A stretch of 6,996 nt of DNA. Source: CAYPYI01 sp964415085. GTDB lineage: Bacteria; Bacillota; Clostridia; Tissierellales; Tissierellaceae. The notes under the pieces were generated by a model, which did no database searches, had not been told where the DNA came from, and saw only the letters and a program-made list of their open reading frames with translations. Both the position numbers and the translations under genes were made by a program. Position 1 is the stretch's first letter. Every line of letters begins with the position of its first letter. The stretch covers positions 1 through 6,996 of the forward strand of contig CAYPYI010000070.1 of NCBI GenBank assembly GCA_964415085.1, written 5' to 3'. This document shows, in pieces, positions 1 to 5,443 of the stretch.

Positions 1-109
1 CTGCAAAACCTTGTCCAATTCCTGGACCCATACCTGCGATCATTGCTAAACCTGCACCTATTGCTGAACATCCTAATACGAATGCTTCATTTGAAATTCC
101 TTGTAACAT
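1..109 (-). CDS. atpE: ATP synthase F0 subunit c, N-terminal part (cut by window edge)
   Basis: Subunit c forms the membrane rotor ring of F-type ATP synthase and carries the coupling ion. Only the first 36 codons are present; the gene runs off the left edge. The translation opens MLQGISNEAF and contains the glycine-rich first transmembrane helix, with the stretch GAGLAMIAGMGPGIGQG at about residues 18-34. Pro29 and Gln33 align with Pro28 and Gln32 of the Na+-binding c subunit of Ilyobacter tartaricus. The second helix with the ion-binding Glu and following Ser/Thr lies outside the window, so ion specificity is only suggested. The ATG at 107-109 has a very strong ribosome binding site, GAGGAGG (117-123), 7 nt upstream. 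It follows atpB by 32 nt in the same operon. High translation is expected because many c copies are needed per complex. Confidence 0.95.
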   Translation of the reverse strand, partial: MLQGISNEAFVLGCSAIGAGLAMIAGMGPGIGQGFA

Positions 110-141
110 ATTTATTCCTCCTCATTATTTTCATCTTTCTA

Positions 142-810
142 CTAGTCAATTGCATCTGATATAAACACCATTGTTAACATAACAAATATAAATGCTTGTA
201 ATATACCAGAGAATATATCGAAATACATGTGAAATGGCGGTGCTATTATCGGAGCTAAAAATCCTAATGCTGCGTGTAATAGTGCCATTATTAAACCACC
301 ACTAAGAATATTACCGAATAAACGGAATGATAGTGAAACTGGATTTGACAGTTCACTTATAAAATTAAGTGGTGATAATAGTGCGAAAGGTTCGAAGAAC
401 CCTTTTAAGTATTTAAAAACTCCCCCTGAGGAGATAACTCCAAATACTTGTGTTAAAGTAAATGTTACTAAAGCGAGTGCTAAAGTAACTGAATAGTCTG
501 CTGTTGGTGCTTGTAATCCTATAAGTCCCATTAAGTTTGAAACTATAAGAAAACTAAAAAGCATAAATATAAATGGGGCAAAATTCATGTTTTTCTTACC
601 CATGGTAGATTCAACCAGTCCATTTACCATATCTACATATGCTTCAATTGCATTTAAAAAACCAGTTGGTGCTTCATTCACCTTGGCTTTTTTCAACTTA
701 GATCTTACCACAAATCCTAAGATAATTAAAAAGATTGCGGCAATGAAGGTACTTGTTATACTTTCGGAAAGAAATATTTCTTTATTTCCTAGGTTTATTG
801 TTATTACCAA
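142..810 (-). CDS. atpB: ATP synthase F0 subunit a
   Basis: Subunit a is the membrane stator that provides the ion half-channels next to the c ring. The protein is hydrophobic with five to six membrane segments. From the TTG start it is 222 residues. Family motifs are clear: SNLMGLIGLQAPTADYSV in the middle; SLSFRLFGNILSGG with the essential arginine (equivalent to E. coli Arg210; residue 163 from the TTG) and Asn four residues on; and ILQAFIFVMLT near the C-terminus with the Gln equivalent to E. coli Gln252. An in-frame ATG exists at 832-834, but the sequence after it encodes a perfect Shine-Dalgarno, AAAGGAGG, placed 6 nt before the TTG at 808-810. The longer version would therefore translate the ribosome binding site (residues LERRN). 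I choose TTG. It lies 42 nt after atpI and 32 nt before atpE. Confidence 0.96.
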   Translation of the reverse strand: MVITINLGNKEIFLSESITSTFIAAIFLIILGFVVRSKLKKAKVNEAPTGFLNAIEAYVDMVNGLVESTMGKKNMNFAPFIFMLFSFLIVSNLMGLIGLQAPTADYSVTLALALVTFTLTQVFGVISSGGVFKYLKGFFEPFALLSPLNFISELSNPVSLSFRLFGNILSGGLIMALLHAALGFLAPIIAPPFHMYFDIFSGILQAFIFVMLTMVFISDAID

Positions 811-816
811 AGTATT

Positions 817-826
817 CCTCCTTTCC
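817..826 (-). promoter_or_regulatory. Ribosome binding site that fixes the TTG start of atpB
   Basis: On the minus strand this reads GGAAAGGAGG, almost a full complement of the 16S rRNA tail. It lies 6 nt before TTG at 808-810. It sits inside the reading frame that would begin at the upstream ATG (832-834), and that ATG has only AT-rich sequence before it with no comparable site. The TTG is therefore the likely translation start. Confidence 0.8.
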
Positions 827-852
827 AAATTCATCTTTATTATATAATTAAT

Positions 853-1218
853 TTAAAGATCCCATTTTAATATTGTAGAAATTAGTATAACTATTTTAAC
901 CATAATTAGTCCTAAAAAAGTTGCTAAAATATTTAGATAATCAGCAAGAGCTGATATTAAAAGAACTGTAAAATATATACTCATTCTTATACCATACTGT
1001 CTTTTAGCATATGTTTCTGCATTTGCAGGGTTCATATTAGATGCTTTTTTTGAACTGTTAACTAGAAGTTTAAACGTTAACATTCCTACTAACAAGCCAA
1101 AGAGATAACCTTTAATAATTGGCTCATTATTATCTATAAAAATAAACATTATAAGTAATATAAAAATACTTATAATAATTACTCTTCTAAAAATGTTTTT
1201 TTCCATTACATCTAACAT
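853..1218 (-). CDS. atpI: ATP synthase subunit I (AtpI family)
   Basis: This is a 121-residue membrane protein with about four predicted transmembrane segments (roughly residues 13-28, 36-53, 79-94, 97-116). It resembles the ATP-synt_I family by the glycine-containing second helix (GYLFGLLVGMLTFKLL), the polar loop ending in KRQYGIRMS, and the last helix ATFLGLIMVKIVIL. Members of this family sit at the head of atp operons. Published work links AtpI to c-ring assembly and, together with AtpZ, to divalent cation uptake; which role applies here is not visible in the sequence. The start is ATG 1216-1218, with AAGGAG 7 nt upstream embedded in the last codons of atpZ. A longer frame from 1284 lies wholly inside atpZ and is rejected. 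It starts 1 nt after the atpZ stop, which suggests translational coupling. Confidence 0.88.
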   Translation of the reverse strand: MLDVMEKNIFRRVIIISIFILLIMFIFIDNNEPIIKGYLFGLLVGMLTFKLLVNSSKKASNMNPANAETYAKRQYGIRMSIYFTVLLISALADYLNILATFLGLIMVKIVILISTILKWDL

Positions 1219-1219
1219 A

Positions 1220-1459
1220 TTACTTCTCCTTATCTTTAGGCATGGACATCTTAAATAAATTAAGTAGACCAGATCCAGCACCAAGAAGTAATAATATCAC
1301 GGTAAATAAACCATTTTTATTAAACTTTTGATCTAGATACTTACCTATATAAAGTCCTAATAATATAGGGGTCATAATAGAAATTGCAATTTGTGTTACT
1401 AATGCTAAATTTGCTAAAGGATTTCTCTTTTTTTTGTCTCTATCATCGTTATTATTCAT
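1220..1459 (-). CDS. atpZ: AtpZ/AtpI-family F0F1 ATPase-associated small membrane protein
   Basis: A 79-residue protein with a charged N-terminus (MNNNDDRDKKKRN), two transmembrane helices (about 17-40 and 51-69) and a lysine-rich tail. The motif PILLGLYIGKYLDQKF, followed by a second helix LLLLGAGSGLLNLFK, is typical of the ATPase_gene1 (AtpZ) family, which opens atp operons in Firmicutes. It is thought to act with AtpI, in assembly or as part of a Mg2+/Ca2+ transporter; that is family knowledge and not shown here. The ATG at 1457-1459 is preceded by AAGGGGTG with 5 nt between. It is the first gene after the 150-bp gap holding the candidate atp promoter, and it is nearly fused to atpI (1-nt gap). 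Some annotations call both proteins AtpI. Confidence 0.85.
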   Translation of the reverse strand: MNNNDDRDKKKRNPLANLALVTQIAISIMTPILLGLYIGKYLDQKFNKNGLFTVILLLLGAGSGLLNLFKMSMPKDKEK

Positions 1460-1506
1460 AACTTCACCCCTTAATATGCTCTTTTTCTAGTTTTAGATAT
1501 AATATC

Positions 1507-1535
1507 ATAGTACCAAACTAAAAATATTTTTACAA
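1507..1535 (-). promoter_or_regulatory. Candidate sigma-A promoter of the atp operon
   Basis: On the minus strand a -35 element TTGTAA (1530-1535) and a -10 element TACTAT (1507-1512) are separated by 17 nt. The spacer ends in TGG, giving an extended -10 (TGn before the hexamer). Each hexamer matches four of six consensus bases. Transcription would start near 1500, giving a leader of about 40 nt before atpZ. AT-rich DNA produces such matches by chance, so this is a candidate, but it lies in the only long gap upstream of the atp genes. Confidence 0.5.
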
Positions 1536-1601
1536 GGTTATAATTCTACACTTATTTTGCATTAATCTTTAGTTATATTAATTTTTCTTAACTTTTCTCC
1601 T

Positions 1602-1621
1602 ATTGTTAACTATTTAACAAT
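1602..1621 (-). repeat. Inverted repeat over the mnaA stop codon
   Basis: Perfect 8-bp arms, ATTGTTAA and TTAACAAT, flank a 4-nt loop that contains part of the mnaA stop codon. In the mRNA it makes a weak all-AU-rich hairpin at the end of mnaA. It is followed by AGGAGAAAAG and lacks a U-run, so it is a poor intrinsic terminator. Mild 3'-end stabilisation or chance in AT-rich DNA are both possible. The rest of the gap (about 1460-1601) holds the candidate atp promoter and the atpZ ribosome binding site, and I recognise nothing else there. Confidence 0.4.
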
Positions 1622-2740
1622 TGTTTTATTTTCTTTTATTAATACATCTACAATATTTTTTGCAGCATTTCCATCCCCATAAGGATTTACTGCTACAGCC
1701 ATTTTTTCATATTCTTTCTCATCAGATAACAGTAAATCTAAACTATCATACAACTTAGTATATTCTGTTCCTACTAACTTAGCTGTTCCAGATTCTACTC
1801 CTTCAGGTCTTTCTGTTTCTTCTCTTACTACTAATACTGGTTTACCTAATGTTGGAGCTTCTTCCTGAATTCCACCTGAGTCTGTAACTATTAAATGAAC
1901 TTTATTCATTAAATTTGTGAAAGGCTCATAATCTAGTGGTTCAATTATATGAACTTTCTTGTTATCTTTTAAAATTTTATTAGCTATATCTCTTACCACA
2001 GGATTTAAATGTATGGGAAAAACAACCTCTACATCCTCATATTTATTTGCAATGTCATTTACCGCATTAAATATATTTTCCATTGGTTTACCTATATTTT
2101 CTCTTCTATGAGATGTTAAAAGAATAACTCTTTTATTTTTATAATCTAGTTCATTTAATATTTCACTTTCAAAAACATAGTCATCTTTTATTACATACTT
2201 TAAAGCATCTATAACAGTATTTCCTGTTATGTAAATTTTATCTTCGTTATAGTTCTCTTTTAAAAGATTCTCTTTATTTCTTATTGTCGGAGCAAAATGA
2301 TACTCTGTTAATATACCTGTTAACATTCTATTTGCCTCTTCTGGATATGGAGAGTGTATATTCCCAGATCTTAAACCTGCTTCCACGTGTCCTATTTTTA
2401 CCTTTTGATAAAATGCTGCTAAAGCTCCTGAGAAAACTGTAGTAGTATCTCCTTGAACTAATAACACATCTGGTTTTTCTTTAATTATTACTTCTTCTAG
2501 TCCCTCTAAGGCTCTAGTTGTAATTTTAGTTAAACTTTGTCCCGGTTTAAAAATATTTAAATCATAATCAGGTTGAATATCAAAAATTCTTAATACTTGA
2601 TCTAACATTTCTCTATGTTGAGCTGTGATGCAAGTTACACTTTCAATTTCTTCTCTTTTTTCCATTTCTTTAATTATAGGCGCCATCTTTATTCCTTCTG
2701 GCCTAGTTCCAAAAACAGTAAGAACTTTAATTTTTTCCAA
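1610..2740 (-). CDS. mnaA: UDP-N-acetylglucosamine 2-epimerase (non-hydrolysing)
   Basis: This cytosolic GT-B fold enzyme interconverts UDP-GlcNAc and UDP-ManNAc; UDP-ManNAc feeds the linkage unit of wall teichoic acid or other surface glycans. From the TTG start it has 376 residues, the usual family length. Diagnostic segments are VFGTRPEGIKMAP (9-21), VQGDTTTVF (95-103) with the catalytic-type Asp, GHVEAGLRS (117-125), PYPEEANR (131-138), TSHRREN (209-215), TDSGGIQEE (286-294) and ERPEGVESGT (310-319). The usual GTRPEA is GTRPEG here. The start is uncertain: GTG at 2747-2749 gives 379 residues but has no well-spaced binding site. TTG at 2738-2740 has AAGGGTGA 5 nt upstream and gives MEKIKVLTVFGTRPEG, aligned to B. 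subtilis MnaA. It overlaps the end of tagO by 14 nt (23 nt with GTG), so the pair is probably translationally coupled. The synonym wecB is also used. Confidence 0.95.
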   Translation of the reverse strand: MEKIKVLTVFGTRPEGIKMAPIIKEMEKREEIESVTCITAQHREMLDQVLRIFDIQPDYDLNIFKPGQSLTKITTRALEGLEEVIIKEKPDVLLVQGDTTTVFSGALAAFYQKVKIGHVEAGLRSGNIHSPYPEEANRMLTGILTEYHFAPTIRNKENLLKENYNEDKIYITGNTVIDALKYVIKDDYVFESEILNELDYKNKRVILLTSHRRENIGKPMENIFNAVNDIANKYEDVEVVFPIHLNPVVRDIANKILKDNKKVHIIEPLDYEPFTNLMNKVHLIVTDSGGIQEEAPTLGKPVLVVREETERPEGVESGTAKLVGTEYTKLYDSLDLLLSDEKEYEKMAVAVNPYGDGNAAKNIVDVLIKENKTIVK

Positions 2741-3779
2741 TATCTTCACCCTTTTCTTCTCTATTTACAAAAAATCCTAATTTAATAGCAACTATTACCG
2801 CTATTATAAATAAAACCACTGATAAATATACACTTCTAGCACTATTAGCCTTGGCTACAAAAACTGCTAATAAACCAAAAACTAATGATACACCATATAG
2901 TATTAATACTGTTTGTCTTTGATTAAAACCCCTGTTTAATAGTCTATGATGAAGATGTCCTTTATCTGCAGACATTATTGATTTTCCACTTATAAGTCTT
3001 CTAAGAATTGCAAAAGCTGTATCAAATATTGGTACTCCTAGAATCATAATTGGAACAACAATAGCTATTGTTGCTACACTTTTCATAACTCCTTCAATAC
3101 TCATAGCTGCTAAGATAAATCCTAAAAACAAGGCACCTGTATCTCCCATAAAGATCTTTGCTGGATTAAAATTATATGGTAAGAAACCTAGACATGCTCC
3201 ACCTACAACTGCTGATAGGATAACCATCGGTGTATTTCCAAATTTGTAAGATACTAACATAAATGAAAGACTTGATATCATAGCTACACCTGCTGATAAA
3301 CCATCTAATCCATCAATTAAGTTTATAGTATTTGTTATACCAACAACCCAAAATAAAGTAATTGGTATAGATAGCCAACTTAAGTTTAATAATATTGAAT
3401 TATCTGAAAATGGGTTAGTTATAAAATCTACCTTAACCCCTCCAATTATCAAAACTACTCCTGCTGATATTTGAAAAAACAACTTTGCCCTAGGACTTAT
3501 CTCTTTTAAATCATCAATTATACCTGAAATTAATATTAGTGTACTTCCTATCATTATAGATATTATAGATTTATTTAAATCCATAAATAATATAATACAG
3601 GCCATAACAGATATATATATTGCAAGTCCTCCCATAAGTGGCATCGCCGTTTTATGAACTCTTCTATCATCTTTTGGTATATCTACAGCTCCAATTTTGA
3701 TTGCTAACTTTCTTACTATTGGTGTCATTATTAGAGATATCATTACCGACACTATAAATGGTAAGATATAATTCTCCAT
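2727..3779 (-). CDS. tagO: Undecaprenyl-phosphate GlcNAc-1-phosphate transferase (WecA/TagO, MraY superfamily)
   Basis: This integral membrane enzyme transfers a sugar-1-phosphate, probably GlcNAc-1-P, from a UDP-sugar to undecaprenyl phosphate. That is the first step of wall teichoic acid and related glycans. It has 350 residues with about ten to eleven membrane helices and charged cytoplasmic loops. Superfamily signatures in order: DDRRVHKTAMPLMGG (37-51), GIIDDLKEI with the Asp pair (86-94), NLIDGLDGL (153-161), FNPAKIFMGDTGALFLG (204-220), PIFDTAFAILRR (250-261) and the cytoplasmic histidine motif KGHLHHRLLNRG (273-284). The HLHHRL form fits WecA/TagO rather than MraY. The start is ATG 3777-3779 with AAAGGAGAGG 5 nt upstream. 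Its 3' end overlaps mnaA, which makes UDP-ManNAc for the next step in teichoic linkage synthesis, supporting a joint role. The exact polymer made cannot be told from this window. Confidence 0.94.
   Translation of the reverse strand: MENYILPFIVSVMISLIMTPIVRKLAIKIGAVDIPKDDRRVHKTAMPLMGGLAIYISVMACIILFMDLNKSIISIMIGSTLILISGIIDDLKEISPRAKLFFQISAGVVLIIGGVKVDFITNPFSDNSILLNLSWLSIPITLFWVVGITNTINLIDGLDGLSAGVAMISSLSFMLVSYKFGNTPMVILSAVVGGACLGFLPYNFNPAKIFMGDTGALFLGFILAAMSIEGVMKSVATIAIVVPIMILGVPIFDTAFAILRRLISGKSIMSADKGHLHHRLLNRGFNQRQTVLILYGVSLVFGLLAVFVAKANSARSVYLSVVLFIIAVIVAIKLGFFVNREEKGEDIGKN
2746..2753 (-). promoter_or_regulatory. Ribosome binding site favouring the TTG start of mnaA
   Basis: On the minus strand this reads AAGGGTGA and ends 5 nt before TTG at 2738-2740. 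The GTG inside this same site (2747-2749) is the alternative start, but it would have AAAAGG directly abutting it. The site lies within the last codons of tagO, so termination of tagO translation can feed mnaA. Confidence 0.55.
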
Positions 3780-3822
3780 ACAAACCTCTCCTTTAATTAC
3801 TTTATTATTAAACTTAAATTAG

Positions 3823-3858
3823 TATTAAGTAGAATACACTAGTGTATTCTACTTAATA
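3823..3858 (-). repeat. 36-bp perfect palindrome between upp and tagO
   Basis: The left arm TATTAAGTAGAATACACT is followed at once by its exact reverse complement, ending 5 nt before the upp stop codon on the plus-strand coordinate. In the upp-to-tagO transcript it would form a stem of about 16 bp with a CUAG loop. The sequence after it (ACTAATTTAAG on the transcript side) is AT-rich but lacks a run of U, so it is not a textbook intrinsic terminator. It could slow or end upp transcription, protect a 3' end, act as a processing site, or bind a dimeric protein as DNA. The remaining gap to tagO (3780-3822) contains the tagO ribosome binding site; I found no convincing promoter. Confidence 0.85.
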
Positions 3859-3863
3859 AAAGT

Positions 3864-4493
3864 CTATTTTGTTCCGTAAAGTCTATCTCCTGCATCGCCT
3901 AGTCCTGGCATTATATATGCATTCTCATCTAATTTTTCATCTAAATGTGCTAAGAATATATCTACATCTGGATGATCTTTCTTTAATACTTCTATTCCTT
4001 CTGGAGCTGCTAATAAGCAAACTAATTTAATATTTCTTGCTCCTCTATCTTTTAAAAATCCTATTGCTGCACTTGCTGAACCACCTGTTGCTAACATTGG
4101 GTCTACTACTATTAATTCTCTCTCTTCAACATCTTTTGGAAGTTTACAGTAGTATTCAACTGGTTCAAAAGTTTCTGGATCTCTATAAAGACCTATGTGT
4201 CCCACTTTTGCAGCTGGTATTAAACTTAACATACCATCAACCATTCCAAGTCCTGCTCTAAGTATAGGAACTATACCTACCTTTTTACCTGCTATTACTT
4301 CTGATTTCATTTTAGTCATTGGTGTTTGTATTTCTATCTCTTCAAGTTCCATATCTCTTGTAACTTCATATGCCATTAACATTGATACTTCAGAAACTAA
4401 TTCTCTAAATTCCTTTGAACCTGTATTTATATCTCTAATATACGTTAACTTATGTTTTATTAGAGGATGATCTAAAATTGTAACTTTACCCAT
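3864..4493 (-). CDS. upp: Uracil phosphoribosyltransferase
   Basis: This cytosolic salvage enzyme converts uracil and PRPP to UMP and pyrophosphate. It has 209 residues, the normal length for Upp. The PRPP-binding loop VDPMLATGGSA is at 130-140, the PILRAGLGM segment at 76-84, the N-terminal DHPLIKHKLTYIRD at 8-21, and the uracil-binding C-terminus YIMPGLGDAGDRLYGTK at 193-209. The start is ATG 4491-4493, preceded by AGGAGG with a 6-nt gap. The gene is separated from rpiB by 56 nt that carry a probable promoter of its own. The short leader implied (about 30 nt) leaves no room for a PyrR-type attenuator upstream. The large palindrome lies immediately downstream. Confidence 0.98.
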   Translation of the reverse strand: MGKVTILDHPLIKHKLTYIRDINTGSKEFRELVSEVSMLMAYEVTRDMELEEIEIQTPMTKMKSEVIAGKKVGIVPILRAGLGMVDGMLSLIPAAKVGHIGLYRDPETFEPVEYYCKLPKDVEERELIVVDPMLATGGSASAAIGFLKDRGARNIKLVCLLAAPEGIEVLKKDHPDVDIFLAHLDEKLDENAYIMPGLGDAGDRLYGTK

Positions 4494-4530
4494 AATATCC
4501 CTCCTGATTTGCTTTTAACTTATACTTAAA

Positions 4531-4539
4531 ATTATAACA
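4531..4539 (-). promoter_or_regulatory. Extended -10 promoter candidate for upp
   Basis: The minus strand reads TGTTATAAT: a perfect TATAAT (-10 at 4531-4536) with the TGn extension. No good -35 hexamer is found at 16-18 nt, which extended -10 promoters can tolerate. The predicted start near 4524 gives a leader of about 30 nt before the upp ATG. It lies in the gap between rpiB and upp. Confidence 0.55.
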
Positions 4540-4540
4540 C

Positions 4541-4566
4541 AAATACGACTTACAAGTCTTGTATTT
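4541..4566 (-). repeat. Interrupted inverted repeat over the rpiB stop and upp -35 region
   Basis: Outer arms AAATAC (4541-4546) and GTATTT (4561-4566) enclose inner arms GACTT (4547-4551) and AAGTC (4554-4558), with a 2-nt asymmetry (TT, 4559-4560). The repeat spans the rpiB stop codon and covers the DNA just upstream of the upp -10 element, where a -35 would sit. It may be an operator for upp or a weak hairpin at the rpiB 3' end; there is no U-run after it in the transcript. I do not recognise a known regulator site. Confidence 0.45.
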
Positions 4567-4990
4567 CCATAATTTTTTTAACTCTTCTTTCGTGTCTTCC
4601 ACCTTCAAAATCCTCTTCTAAGTATGCATCTACTATAGAAAAAGCTAATTCTTGGCCGATTACTCTTCCACCTAATGCTAATACATTTGCATCATTGTGT
4701 TTTCTACTCATTCTTGCTGAGTACTCCTCACTACATAAAGCACATCTTGCACCCTTAACTTTGTTTGCTGCTATTGATATTCCAATACCTGTACCACAAA
4801 CGACAATACCTCTATCTACTTCTTTTTCTACAACAGCTGTTGCAACTTTTTCACCATAATCTGGATAGTCAACTGACTCTTCATTATAAGTTCCATAATC
4901 TACAACCTCTATATTTTTCCCCTGTAAATATTCTTTTACAGCTTCTTTTAATTCAAATCCTCCATGGTCACTTCCTATTCCTATTTTCAT
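4550..4990 (-). CDS. rpiB: Ribose-5-phosphate isomerase B
   Basis: RpiB interconverts ribose 5-phosphate and ribulose 5-phosphate in the pentose phosphate pathway, supplying ribose for PRPP, the substrate of the neighbouring upp product. It has 146 residues, typical of the RpiB/LacAB family. Visible features are GSDHGGFELK (6-15) with Asp8 and His9, the active-site Cys65 in VVCGTGIGISIAANK (63-77), SRKHNDANVLALGGR (95-109) with His98 and Asn99, and the phosphate-binding arginines of GGRHERRVKKI (130-140). The start is ATG 4988-4990 with AGGAGG 7 nt upstream. The start overlaps the stop of the phosphatase gene by 4 nt (ATGA), so translation is probably coupled. The RpiB identity is preferred over galactose-6-phosphate isomerase subunits because the gene is single and the context is nucleotide metabolism. 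Confidence 0.95.
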   Translation of the reverse strand: MKIGIGSDHGGFELKEAVKEYLQGKNIEVVDYGTYNEESVDYPDYGEKVATAVVEKEVDRGIVVCGTGIGISIAANKVKGARCALCSEEYSARMSRKHNDANVLALGGRVIGQELAFSIVDAYLEEDFEGGRHERRVKKIMEIQDL

Positions 4991-5433
4991 ATAAGATCCT
5001 CCTTTTTTAATAAGTCTATAATACTTTTTAAAATATCATTTCTAACTTCTAAATATAATTTTAAATCCCCACCATAAGGATCCATTATATCCTCATCATT
5101 TTTATATACATACTCTTTTAATGTAAAGATTTTATCTTCATAATTAGGATGTTGATGTAATAGATATTCTTTATGGCTTTTTGACATTGTTAATACTAAG
5201 TCTGCACTTTGTAACATATTGTTTGTTATAGGTTTTGCCTTATAATCTGAAATGTCTATTCCTATTTTATCAAGTGCAGTTATTGAATTCGATGAAATAT
5301 CTCCTTCAAGTGCAAATATTCCTGCTGAATATACCTGAATATTTAAATTGTTTTTATATGATAAGTCTTTTAATATTCCTTCTGCCATTGGACTTCTACA
5401 AGTATTCCCAGTACAAACGAATAATATCTCCAC
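4987..5433 (-). CDS. ywlE: Low-molecular-weight phosphatase, probable protein-arginine phosphatase (YwlE type)
   Basis: A 148-residue cytosolic phosphatase of the LMW-PTP fold. The phosphate-binding loop CTGNTCRS occupies residues 7-14, with nucleophile Cys7 and Arg13. The general acid is Asp118 in MDPYGGD (117-123). Residue 11 is Thr. In B. subtilis YwlE Thr11 gives specificity for phospho-arginine, whereas tyrosine phosphatases of the family usually have Ile there. A role reversing McsB arginine phosphorylation is therefore likely, by analogy. The start is GTG 5431-5433, preceded by GAGGTG with a 5-nt gap; the site partly overlaps the sua5 stop 10 nt upstream. Its stop overlaps the rpiB start (ATGA). 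The same neighbours, sua5 and rpiB, flank or lie near ywlE in B. subtilis, which supports orthology. Confidence 0.93.
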   Translation of the reverse strand: MEILFVCTGNTCRSPMAEGILKDLSYKNNLNIQVYSAGIFALEGDISSNSITALDKIGIDISDYKAKPITNNMLQSADLVLTMSKSHKEYLLHQHPNYEDKIFTLKEYVYKNDEDIMDPYGGDLKLYLEVRNDILKSIIDLLKKEDLI

Positions 5434-5443
5434 TATTTCACCT

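Noticed and set aside
587..847. Plus-strand open frame opposite atpB
   Set aside because: Antisense to a well-supported gene, with no recognisable domain or convincing ribosome binding site.
1219..1284. Longer atpI start at 1284
   Set aside because: It would place 22 odd residues (including RCPCLKIRR) inside atpZ. The ATG at 1218 has a well-spaced AAGGAG and gives a normal family length.
1519..1532. AT-only palindrome TAAAAATATTTTTA considered as a terminator or operator
   Set aside because: It has no GC pairs and is likely by chance in this AT-rich gap; it falls in the spacer of the candidate atp promoter.
4494..4549. PyrR-type attenuator or riboswitch ahead of upp
   Set aside because: The gap is 56 nt and the leader about 30 nt, too short for such an element; no anti-terminator/terminator pair is seen.
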